52,004 nucleotides of DNA, taken from assembly GCA_011742915.1 (NCBI GenBank), contig JAAQTN010000039.1:1-52004 (forward strand). Reading direction: 5' to 3'. The translations under genes were made by a program, and so were the position numbers. How positions within the stretch are numbered: position 1 is the stretch's first letter; each line of letters opens with the position of its first letter. Shown here in pieces: positions 1-6,701 of this stretch. The notes beneath the pieces are model-generated. The model ran no database searches and was not told where the DNA came from. It was given only the letters and a program-made list of their open reading frames with translations. The DNA is from Billgrantia desiderata (GTDB taxonomy: Bacteria > Pseudomonadota > Gammaproteobacteria > Pseudomonadales > Halomonadaceae).

Positions 1-144
1 TGAACCGCCGTATACCGAACGGTACGTACGGTGGTGTGGGAGGGCGCCGGGGGTGACCCCGGCCCCTACCCGATTCGAAAGGTGGGGTGGGCCACGGGCA
101 TCGGGTAGAATGGCACGGCCCGTTCCCCTCAAGGTTGCCGCACC
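1..144. other. Upstream region of dnaB with GC hairpin
   Basis: No gene is supported here. The first three bases are TGA and could be the stop of a gene lying to the left, but this cannot be verified. A GC hairpin (GCCGGGG 46-52, CCCCGGC 57-63, loop GTGA) could end an upstream transcript, although no T-run follows. A possible -10 box TAGAAT lies at 106-111, about 35 bases before the dnaB start; I see no good -35 box. Confidence 0.35.
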
Positions 145-1533
145 ATGAACGACACGCTCGAGCTCGATCAGGAAACCGCTGCGCTCAAGGTGCCGCCGCA
201 CTCGCTCGAAGCGGAGCAGTCGGTGCTGGGCGGCCTGATGCTCGACAACCAGGCCTGGGACAACGTCGCCGACCGGCTGGTGGCAGACGACTTCTACCGC
301 TATGAGCACCGTTTAATCTTCAACGCCATGACCGGGTTGGCTGAAGCCAGCAAGCCGCTCGACGTGGTCACTCTCTCCGAGGCGCTGGAAGGCCGCGATC
401 AACTCGATACGGTGGGTGGGCTCGCCTATCTCGCCGAGCTGGCGCGCAATACCCCCTCGGCGAGCAACATCCGCGCCTATGCCGACATCGTTCGCGAGCG
501 GGCCACGCTGCGCAAGCTGATCCGTGCCGCCAGCCAGATCGCCGACGGTGCCTTCAGCCCCCAGGGACGTCCCGCCGACGAGCTGCTCGACGAGGCCGAG
601 CGACTGGTGTTCCAGATCAGCGAGGAGCGCCCCAAGTCGGGCGGACCCATCGGCATGAGCGAGCTGCTGGCCAAGGCGGTGGACCGCATCGACGAGCTGT
701 TCAACATGAAGGGCGAGATGACCGGCCTTTCCACCGGGTTTCGCGACCTCGACGAGATGACCTCGGGCCTGCAGCCCTCCGATCTGGTGATCATCGCGGG
801 TCGCCCCTCCATGGGTAAGACCACCTTCGCCATGAACCTGGTCGAGCACGCCGTGATCGCCAGCGACCGGCCGGTGATGGTGTTCTCCATGGAGATGCCT
901 GCCGAGTCGCTGATGCTGCGTATGCTCTCTTCTCTGGGACGCATCGACCAGACCCGGGTGCGTACCGGTCAGCTCGAGGACGAGGACTGGCCGCGGCTGA
1001 CCTCGGCGGTCAACCTGCTCAAGGACAAGCAGCTGTTCATCGACGATACCGCGGCGCTGTCGCCCAACGAGATGCGCTCGCGCATTCGCCGGGTGGTGCG
1101 GGAGCACGGCAATCTGGCCCTGGTGATGATCGACTACCTGCAGCTGATGCAGATTCCCGGCTTCTCCGAGAACCGCACCGGCGAGATCTCCGAGATCTCG
1201 CGCTCGCTCAAGGGCATGGCCAAGGAGTTCGGCTGCCCGGTGGTAGCGCTCTCCCAGCTCAACCGCTCGCTGGAGCAGCGCCCCAACAAGCGCCCGGTGA
1301 TGTCGGACCTGCGCGAGTCAGGCGCCATCGAGCAGGATGCCGACTTGATCGCCTTCGTCTATCGCGACGAGGTCTACAACCCGGATAACCCCGACAACCA
1401 GGGCCTGGCCGAGCTGATCATCGGCAAGCAGCGTAACGGTCCCATCGGCACGGTGCACATGGCCTTCATCGGCAAGTACACCCGCTTCGAGGACCTGGCG
1501 CCGGACAGCTACGGCGAAGCATTCGGCGAGTGA
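145..1533 (+). CDS. dnaB: Replicative DNA helicase DnaB
   Basis: DnaB is the hexameric 5'-3' helicase that unwinds the replication fork and recruits DnaG primase. The 462-residue length is normal for the family. The N-terminal domain begins around residue 18 (PPHSLEAEQSVLGGLMLD), and a RecA-like ATPase core fills the C-terminal half. Walker A is GRPSMGKTTF with the lysine at residue 225, and the Walker B region is ALVMIDYLQLM. The conserved segments SQLNRSLEQR and DLRESGAIEQDAD are also present. No intein or insertion interrupts the ATPase core. The start is the ATG at 145, preceded by a weak AAGG. Its primase partner dnaG lies 37 kb away in the same window. The next gene has its own good promoter, so dnaB probably ends its transcript nearby. 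Confidence 0.97.
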   Translation: MNDTLELDQETAALKVPPHSLEAEQSVLGGLMLDNQAWDNVADRLVADDFYRYEHRLIFNAMTGLAEASKPLDVVTLSEALEGRDQLDTVGGLAYLAELARNTPSASNIRAYADIVRERATLRKLIRAASQIADGAFSPQGRPADELLDEAERLVFQISEERPKSGGPIGMSELLAKAVDRIDELFNMKGEMTGLSTGFRDLDEMTSGLQPSDLVIIAGRPSMGKTTFAMNLVEHAVIASDRPVMVFSMEMPAESLMLRMLSSLGRIDQTRVRTGQLEDEDWPRLTSAVNLLKDKQLFIDDTAALSPNEMRSRIRRVVREHGNLALVMIDYLQLMQIPGFSENRTGEISEISRSLKGMAKEFGCPVVALSQLNRSLEQRPNKRPVMSDLRESGAIEQDADLIAFVYRDEVYNPDNPDNQGLAELIIGKQRNGPIGTVHMAFIGKYTRFEDLAPDSYGEAFGE

Positions 1534-1546
1534 AGCGCAGCAGCGC

Positions 1547-1574
1547 TTGAGCCAGCGGCGCGGCCCCGTATAAT
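1547..1574 (+). promoter_or_regulatory. Predicted sigma70 promoter for the 97-residue gene
   Basis: A -35 box TTGAGC (1547-1552) is separated by 16 bases from a perfect -10 box TATAAT (1569-1574). It lies just after dnaB and about 37 bases before the next start codon. Confidence 0.6.
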
Positions 1575-1610
1575 GCCGAGCCCCCGACAGTCGTTTTCGA
1601 GGAGTGACCC

Positions 1611-1904
1611 ATGGCAGGCGGATTTCGACGCGGCAAGCGTCAGCGCCCCCCCAAGCTGGAAGCCCGCGGTATCATCGAGTCGCTGGAGCGCGAGGGGCCG
1701 TTCAAGGAGTGGCTCGGCATGCCGGATCTCTATCGCTTTCATCTGGTCGTCGACGGCGAGGCCTACAGCTACCAGACCGAGGATGCCGAACTCTCCGTCG
1801 CGGTGGGCGATCGCGTGGTGTTCCGCTACAAGGAGACCAAGGCGGGCAGGTGGGTCGACCGCAACTCCCTGGCCAAGGCGATCGATCCCTCGGAGTACCA
1901 GTAG
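1611..1904 (+). CDS. Conserved-looking small protein of unknown function
   Basis: This 97-residue soluble protein starts at an ATG with a good GAGGAG ribosome site nine bases upstream. It begins with a basic segment (GGFRRGKRQRPPK) followed by a compact alpha/beta-looking region. That region contains RFHLVVDGEAYSYQTEDAEL and a DRVVFRYKETKAG strand, suggestive of a small beta-rich, possibly nucleic-acid-binding fold. There is no signal peptide, membrane segment or catalytic motif. I do not recognise the family. Clear promoter and ribosome-site signals, and codon use like its neighbours, support a real gene. A perfect hairpin at 1989-2013 may end its transcript. Confidence 0.75.
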   Translation: MAGGFRRGKRQRPPKLEARGIIESLEREGPFKEWLGMPDLYRFHLVVDGEAYSYQTEDAELSVAVGDRVVFRYKETKAGRWVDRNSLAKAIDPSEYQ

Positions 1905-1988
1905 CCGCCTCGCGCAGGAGAACGCCTGCGGAACCTGGCCAGGGCTCCACTGTCATAGTTTCGATACGTTAGCGTCATGCGATTGATA

Positions 1989-2013
1989 TCGGGCACAGTC
2001 ATGCTGTGCCCGA
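1989..2013. terminator. Hairpin, possible terminator
   Basis: Perfect 10-base arms TCGGGCACAG and CTGTGCCCGA enclose a five-base loop. No clear T-run follows on the plus strand, so it could instead be a leader hairpin of the next gene. Confidence 0.4.
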
Positions 2014-2061
2014 AGTCTATCCAGAGACCCCAACGGAACGAAACAGGACATGGAGGGAGCC

Positions 2062-2364
2062 ATGGAATTCGAACAGTTGAAGCAATTCGTCGCGCGCCAT
2101 GACAACTTCGAAGTGCGCGTCATCACCCATTCCGGCAGCCACTGCTACCAGGTGGAGCTCGAGGACGTGGAGGGCGTACGCCACATGCTGACACGGCGTG
2201 GCAAGCCCATGGTGTTCCGCTCTCTCGAGGACGTCTACCTGGAGCTGCAGCGCGCCGGCATCCACCGGGCCTTCCTGGTCCAGCACGTGCCGCAGGACGA
2301 AGTCATCGGCCGCGAGGCTCATTATCACGACCCGCTGACGTCGCGCATGCCGCTGGTCTTCTAG
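2062..2364 (+). CDS. Small protein resembling the DUF6482 family
   Basis: This is a 100-residue soluble protein. Two in-frame ATGs compete, at 2050 and 2062. The first ATG contains the GGAGGGA ribosome site that serves the second, so 2062 (MEFEQLKQF) is preferred. It opens with a helix, followed by short strands such as VRVITHSGSHCYQVELED and a helical stretch FRSLEDVYLELQRAGI. The end RMPLVF is hydrophobic. The pattern resembles small DUF6482-type proteins of Halomonas and Pseudomonas, which have no established role; the assignment is from memory of the family. There is no signal peptide. It reads in the same direction as hemH, with a dyad between them. Confidence 0.75.
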   Translation: MEFEQLKQFVARHDNFEVRVITHSGSHCYQVELEDVEGVRHMLTRRGKPMVFRSLEDVYLELQRAGIHRAFLVQHVPQDEVIGREAHYHDPLTSRMPLVF

Positions 2365-2390
2365 GCCCGCTGAACGACAACCTTGATCCA

Positions 2391-2452
2391 AGTTATACAA
2401 ATCGACTTCATAGTATAACTCGATGCCCCTGACGGACCTCGCCTGATACAAT
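2391..2452 (+). promoter_or_regulatory. Dyad operator candidate and extended -10 promoter of hemH
   Basis: Perfect inverted repeats AGTTATAC (2391-2398) and GTATAACT (2413-2420) are separated by 14 bases. Downstream lies an extended -10 element, TGATACAAT (2444-2452), with no recognisable -35 box. The layout suggests a regulated promoter for hemH, whose start codon is 36 bases further on. Confidence 0.5.
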
Positions 2453-2488
2453 GACGCTCCTAATGTTTCGCCACGAGGAGCGCAGCGC

Positions 2489-3562
2489 ATGGCCGCATCG
2501 CAAGAGGTATCGGGCTCGCCGGAGCGTCAACGTCCCCCCCATGCTCCGGCGGATCATCCCGCGGTAGCCCGGCCCAGGGTCGGTGTGGTGCTGGTCAACC
2601 TGGGCACGCCGGATGCCACCGATTACTGGTCGATGCGACGCTATCTCAGCGAGTTTCTCTCCGACAAGCGAGTGGTCGACTACCCCAGCTGGAAGTGGCA
2701 GCCGCTGCTGCAGCTGATCATCCTCTCGCGCCGGCCGTTCAAGTCGGGCGAGGCCTATCGCGGTATCTGGAACACCGAGAAGAACGAGAGTCCGCTGCTC
2801 ACCATCACCCGGGACCAGACGCGCAAGGTGGCCGAGGGGCTGAAAGCGCGCCATGGCGAGCAGGTGCTGGTGGACTTCTGCATGCGTTACGGCAACCCTT
2901 CCACTGACAGCGTGCTGCGGCGCCTGCAGGCCGAGGGTTGCGAGCGCATCCTGTTCTTTCCGCTCTATCCGCAATACGCCTCGCCGACCACGGCCACGGC
3001 CAACGACCACGCCTTCCGCACCCTGATGAAGCTCAAGTGGCAGCCGGCGATTCGTACCGTGCCGGCCTACTTCGAGCACCCGGCCTATCTCGAGGCGCTG
3101 AGCAATTCCGTGCGAGAGGCCTATGCCGCGGCCGAGTCGGCGCCGGAGGTGCTGGTGGCCTCGTATCACGGTGTGCCCAAGCGCTTTCTCATGGAGGGAG
3201 ACCCCTACCACTGCCAGTGTCAGAAGACCACGCGACTGCTTGGCGAGCGGCTGGGCTGGGCGGAGGGTGAGATTCAGACTGCCTTTCAGTCGCAGTTCGG
3301 CCCCGAGGAGTGGGTCGGCCCGCAAACCGTCGATCATGTGGCTGAACTGGCGCGCCAGGGCAGGAAACACATCGCGGTGATTTCTCCGGCCTTCTCCGCC
3401 GACTGTGTCGAGACCCTGGAGGAGATCAACGAGGAGATTCGCGACAGCTTTCTCGCCGCGGGCGGAGAGCGCTTCACCTACATTCCCTGTCTCAACGACC
3501 GCGACGATCACATCCGGGCGCTGCTGGCGATCATCGACAACGAGCTGGGCGGCTGGGTGTGA
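2489..3562 (+). CDS. hemH: Ferrochelatase HemH
   Basis: HemH inserts Fe2+ into protoporphyrin IX, the last step of heme synthesis. The protein has 357 residues, within the family range, with about 25 extra N-terminal residues that are proline-rich. Family hallmarks are GVVLVNLGTPDATD near the N-terminus, the YHGVPKR segment with the metal-site histidine near residue 227, and PAFSADCVETLEEI carrying the acidic active-site residues. A HCQCQKT motif is also present. The start is an ATG with a GAGGAG site. The gene stands alone and ends at a strong hairpin shared with the convergent phaG. The upstream dyad and extended -10 suggest regulation. Confidence 0.96.
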   Translation: MAASQEVSGSPERQRPPHAPADHPAVARPRVGVVLVNLGTPDATDYWSMRRYLSEFLSDKRVVDYPSWKWQPLLQLIILSRRPFKSGEAYRGIWNTEKNESPLLTITRDQTRKVAEGLKARHGEQVLVDFCMRYGNPSTDSVLRRLQAEGCERILFFPLYPQYASPTTATANDHAFRTLMKLKWQPAIRTVPAYFEHPAYLEALSNSVREAYAAAESAPEVLVASYHGVPKRFLMEGDPYHCQCQKTTRLLGERLGWAEGEIQTAFQSQFGPEEWVGPQTVDHVAELARQGRKHIAVISPAFSADCVETLEEINEEIRDSFLAAGGERFTYIPCLNDRDDHIRALLAIIDNELGGWV

Positions 3563-3567
3563 AGCGG

Positions 3568-3598
3568 GAGAGCCGATCGGGCCACCTGATCGGCTCTC
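3568..3598. terminator. Bidirectional terminator between hemH and phaG
   Basis: Perfect 11-base arms GAGAGCCGATC (3568-3578) and GATCGGCTCTC (3588-3598) enclose a nine-base loop between two convergent stop codons. T-runs are weak. Confidence 0.65.
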
Positions 3599-3601
3599 GT
3601 G

Positions 3602-4036
3602 TCAGCGGAACAGGCGCGAACGCTTCTGCTTGCGGTACTTCCAGGGGTGTTTGGCGCGGGCCGGACGCGCCACCCGGCTCTGGCCCACGTCCTCGTCGCG
3701 GAACTCCGGCACCGAGCCGCGGGTACCGGTGGTGAAGCGCAGGTGCATGTGCAGCCCGGTCTTGGCCAGCATGTGACCGGTGACCGGGGCGGTGATGAAC
3801 AGGAACAGGGTGATCAGCAGCTCCTGAACGTGCAGCTCGCGCTGGGTGATGGTGAAGTAGAGCATCGAGGCGATCAGCACGCAGCCGATACCCAGCGTGG
3901 TGCCCTTGGTGGGGCCATGCAGGCGCATGAAGAAGTCCTTGAACTGCAGCATGCCGAGCGAGCCGGTGAAAGCGAACACCCCGCCGGCTATCAGCAGAAA
4001 GGCAATCACACCTTCGGCAATGACGTAGAAGGTCAT
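3602..4036 (-). CDS. phaG: Mrp-type cation/H+ antiporter subunit G (group-2 operon)
   Basis: This is the small membrane subunit G of the multi-subunit Na+(K+)/H+ antiporter. The 144-residue protein carries three hydrophobic helices. The MnhG/PhaG signature is DFFMRLHGPTKGTTLGIG, followed by LFLFITAPVTGHMLAK. A basic, charged tail of about 45 residues (KHPWKYRKQKRSRLFR at its end) is presumably cytoplasmic. It is the last gene of the leftward operon phaAB-C-D-E-F-G, starting ten bases after phaF. Its paralogue in the rightward operon is mrpG at 15444-15848, which has a different tail. Confidence 0.92.
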   Translation of the reverse strand: MTFYVIAEGVIAFLLIAGGVFAFTGSLGMLQFKDFFMRLHGPTKGTTLGIGCVLIASMLYFTITQRELHVQELLITLFLFITAPVTGHMLAKTGLHMHLRFTTGTRGSVPEFRDEDVGQSRVARPARAKHPWKYRKQKRSRLFR

Positions 4037-4046
4037 GTGGCGTCCC

Positions 4047-4316
4047 CTATTCGATGATGTCGCCGCGCAGCAGATAGCGGCAAACGGCCATGGTGCCGAT
4101 GAACCCCAGCATGGCGATCAGGATCGCCGCCTCGAAGTAGGTCTTGGTGTTGAGCCACAGCCCCAGCAGCACGATCAGGGCGATCGAGTTGACGTAGAGC
4201 GTATCGAGGGCCAGCAGGCGGTCGGGTACGTCCGGGCCGATGGCGAGGCGATAGACGTTCATGGCCATGGCCAGCACGATGAGCGTCAGGCTGATCAGCA
4301 GGGCGGTGTCTAGCAT
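4047..4316 (-). CDS. phaF: Mrp-type antiporter subunit F (group-2 operon)
   Basis: This is an 89-residue membrane subunit with three predicted helices. It carries the MnhF/PhaF signature RLAIGPDVPDRLLALDTL, including the conserved acidic residue pair. The ATG at 4316 overlaps the phaE stop (ATGCTAG), indicating translational coupling. A longer in-frame reading region extends upstream to 4832 but overlaps phaE in another frame and has no homologous content; the 89-residue start gives the family's normal length. Confidence 0.92.
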   Translation of the reverse strand: MLDTALLISLTLIVLAMAMNVYRLAIGPDVPDRLLALDTLYVNSIALIVLLGLWLNTKTYFEAAILIAMLGFIGTMAVCRYLLRGDIIE

Positions 4317-4807
4317 TCGAAGATCTCCTTGAGCGGGCGCTCGTAGCGATCGCGGATCTCGCGAATCAGGGCCTGTTCGTCGTCGAGGTCGAGGACGTGA
4401 ATCAACAGCGAGGAGCCGTCGAGACGGATGTTGGTCGATACCGTGCCCGGCGTCATGGTGATGGTATTGGCCAGCAGGGTGATGGCCAGGCGATCCTTCA
4501 CCTCCAGCGGGTACTCGACGAAGCCGGGGTGCGGTTCGCGCCGCGGCAGCAGGATCAACAGGCTGACATGCACGTTGGCCTTGACGATGTCCCACATCAC
4601 CACGAGCACGAACCAGGCCAGCTTGAGCGGATGCTTGACCCGCGGCAGCGGCTCCCAGAAATCCTTCGTCAACAGCGGAATGCCTACGGCCAGCAGCGTG
4701 CCGAGCAGGAGCTGGCCGGGCGCAATGCTGCGTACCATCAACAGCCATACCACCAGCAGCACCAGCGACAGGGTGGGGGTGGGCAGGAAACGTCCCATGG
4801 CCTTCAT
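4310..4807 (-). CDS. phaE: Mrp-type antiporter subunit E (group-2 operon)
   Basis: This 165-residue membrane subunit matches the MnhE/PhaE family. Two hydrophobic helices at the N-terminus (LVLLVVWLLMV and the following segment) lead to a membrane-associated soluble domain. That domain contains the family's FVEYPLEVKDRLAITLLANTITMTPGTVS region (read here as two adjoining segments). The ATG at 4807 overlaps the phaD stop by four bases (ATGA). It acts with the other Pha/Mrp subunits in the inner membrane; subunit E is thought to help assemble the two halves of the complex. Confidence 0.92.
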   Translation of the reverse strand: MKAMGRFLPTPTLSLVLLVVWLLMVRSIAPGQLLLGTLLAVGIPLLTKDFWEPLPRVKHPLKLAWFVLVVMWDIVKANVHVSLLILLPRREPHPGFVEYPLEVKDRLAITLLANTITMTPGTVSTNIRLDGSSLLIHVLDLDDEQALIREIRDRYERPLKEIFEC

Positions 4808-6360
4808 AGCGTGTCTCCCTGCGTCTGGTCATGGAACGGCTGGCGAGACTGCACCAGATCCCGGGTGGGTTCGTCGCCCAGCAGTTGCTGGATCACGACC
4901 TGGGGCATGGCCAGCTGCTCCGCGGTGGCTTGGGAGTAGTGGCTGATAGGCCCGGCGAAGACCACCAGCAGGGGGGCGCTGGCCAGCAGCCAGACCACGC
5001 CGACGAGCTGGGGACGGGTGACCTTGCCGGCGGCTACCTCGCCCTTGTAGCTGGCCCAGAAGAAAACCGATCCCGCCCGTGACATGGCGATCAGGGCGCT
5101 CAGGCCGGCCAGCAGCAGCAGCGGCCACAGCCATAGCCGGGCGCTGCCCTCCGCGGCCTGCATCAGCAGCAGCTTGGCCAGGGAACCGGCCAGCGGGGGC
5201 AGACCGACCACGCCGACCGCCGCGGCCAGGAACAGGCCGCCGAGCAGGTAGCGCTGGTGCAGCCGGCGGGCGCGCACCAGACGCGTACCGGCCTTGCCGC
5301 GCTGCTGGCCGATCAGCTCTGCGATCAGGAACAGCACGCCGCAGATCAGGGTGGTGTGGGGCAGATAGTAGAGCAGCGCGGTGGTGGCAGCGGTGGTGCT
5401 CAGGCTGGCGGCCGCCAGCAGGGTGCCGACCGAGACCAGCACCAGATAGGCCACCAGCGGGCGCAGGTCGCGGGCTGCCAGGACGCCGATGGCGGCCAGC
5501 AGGATGGTGGCCAGCCCCGACCACCACAGCCAGCCCTGGATGGCGGATTCGGCGTCGCTGTCGGCAAAGATCAGGCTGTTCACGCGGAGAATGGCGTAGA
5601 GCCCGAGCTTGGTCATGATGGCGAACAGCGCCGCCACCGGTGCAGGGGCCGAGGAGTAGGTGCGCGGCAGCCAGAAATAGAGCGGCAGCAGCGCGGCCTT
5701 GAGACTGAACACCACGATCAGCAGCAGGGCGCCGGCGGTGACCAGGGCGGCCTGGTCACCGGACATGGTGGCGACCCGCCGTCCCATGTCCGCCATGTTG
5801 AGAGTGCCGGTCGCGCCGTACAGCACGCCCAGCGCAATCAGGAACAGCGCCGAGCCGGCCACGTTGAGAATCACGTAGTGCAGACCGGCACCGACCCGCT
5901 CCTTGCCGCCGCCGTGCATCAGCAGGGCGTAGGAAGCGAGCAGCGTGATCTCGAAGAAGACGAACAGGTTGAAGATGTCGCCGGTGAGAAAGGCGCCGTT
6001 CAACCCCATCAGCTGCAGTTGGAAGAGACCGTGGAAGTTGCTGCCGCGGACGTCGTCACCGGCGCTGGCGAAGATCACGCAGCCCAGCGCCAGCACGGCG
6101 GTCAGACTCAGCATGAGCGCCGAGAGGCGGTCGAGCATCAGCACGATGCCGAAGGGGGGCTGCCAGTTACCCAGCGCGTAGAAGGTCAGCTCGCCCCCGG
6201 CCGCCCGCTGCAACAGCAGCAGGGTGACGATGGCCAGCAGGACGGTGAAGGCGATGCTCAGGCGACGGTGGCTGCGGTCGCTGGCCTTGCCCGACAGCAG
6301 CAGCACCAGAGCGCCGAACATCGGTAGCAGGATGGGCAGGGAAATCAGATGCTGATTCAT
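4804..6360 (-). CDS. phaD: Mrp-type antiporter subunit D (group-2 operon)
   Basis: PhaD/MrpD is a large proton-translocating subunit related to respiratory complex I subunits NuoL/M/N. The 518-residue protein is hydrophobic throughout, with about 14 membrane helices. Diagnostic segments are FVFFEITLLASYALLMHGG (conserved helix-5 glutamate), FSLKAALLPLYFWLPRTYSSAP (conserved lysine), and SAPAPVAALFAIMTKLGLY. The ATG at 6360 overlaps the phaC stop (ATGA). The C-terminal 40 residues are soluble and rich in Gln and Glu. The paralogue mrpD at 13110-14684 has the same architecture but is clearly diverged. Confidence 0.95.
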   Translation of the reverse strand: MNQHLISLPILLPMFGALVLLLSGKASDRSHRRLSIAFTVLLAIVTLLLLQRAAGGELTFYALGNWQPPFGIVLMLDRLSALMLSLTAVLALGCVIFASAGDDVRGSNFHGLFQLQLMGLNGAFLTGDIFNLFVFFEITLLASYALLMHGGGKERVGAGLHYVILNVAGSALFLIALGVLYGATGTLNMADMGRRVATMSGDQAALVTAGALLLIVVFSLKAALLPLYFWLPRTYSSAPAPVAALFAIMTKLGLYAILRVNSLIFADSDAESAIQGWLWWSGLATILLAAIGVLAARDLRPLVAYLVLVSVGTLLAAASLSTTAATTALLYYLPHTTLICGVLFLIAELIGQQRGKAGTRLVRARRLHQRYLLGGLFLAAAVGVVGLPPLAGSLAKLLLMQAAEGSARLWLWPLLLLAGLSALIAMSRAGSVFFWASYKGEVAAGKVTRPQLVGVVWLLASAPLLVVFAGPISHYSQATAEQLAMPQVVIQQLLGDEPTRDLVQSRQPFHDQTQGDTL

Positions 6361-6701
6361 CGTGGGGCGTCTCCATCCTCGCCTTGCTGGCCATCCACAT
6401 GGTCGGAGCCGAGGTCGCTGCGGGCGCGGATCGCCAGGATCACGACGAAGGCGGTCATTGAGAAGCCGATTACGATGGCGGTGAGCACCAGAGCCTGGGG
6501 TAGCGGGTCGGTGGGTGTGATCGACTCTCCGATCACGGCCGCCGCGTGAGTGTTGAGCCCACCGGTGGAGAACAGGAACAGATTCACCGCATAGCCGAGC
6601 AGCGCCAGGCCGACGATGACCGGAAAGGTGCGACCGCGCAGCAGCAGATAAATGCCGCTTGCCGTGAGCACCCCGACGACGAGGGCAAAAAGGGCTTCCA
6701 T
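6357..6701 (-). CDS. phaC: Mrp-type antiporter subunit C (group-2 operon)
   Basis: This 114-residue homologue of complex I subunit NuoK has three membrane helices. It carries the family segments GLALLGYAVNLFLFSTGGL and DPLPQALVLTAIVIGF. The ATG at 6701 shares ATGA with the end of phaAB. A charged tail follows the third helix. Upstream in-frame sequence lies inside phaAB in another frame and is not part of the protein. The symbol phaC here denotes the antiporter gene, not PHA synthase. Confidence 0.94.
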   Translation of the reverse strand: MEALFALVVGVLTASGIYLLLRGRTFPVIVGLALLGYAVNLFLFSTGGLNTHAAAVIGESITPTDPLPQALVLTAIVIGFSMTAFVVILAIRARSDLGSDHVDGQQGEDGDAPR

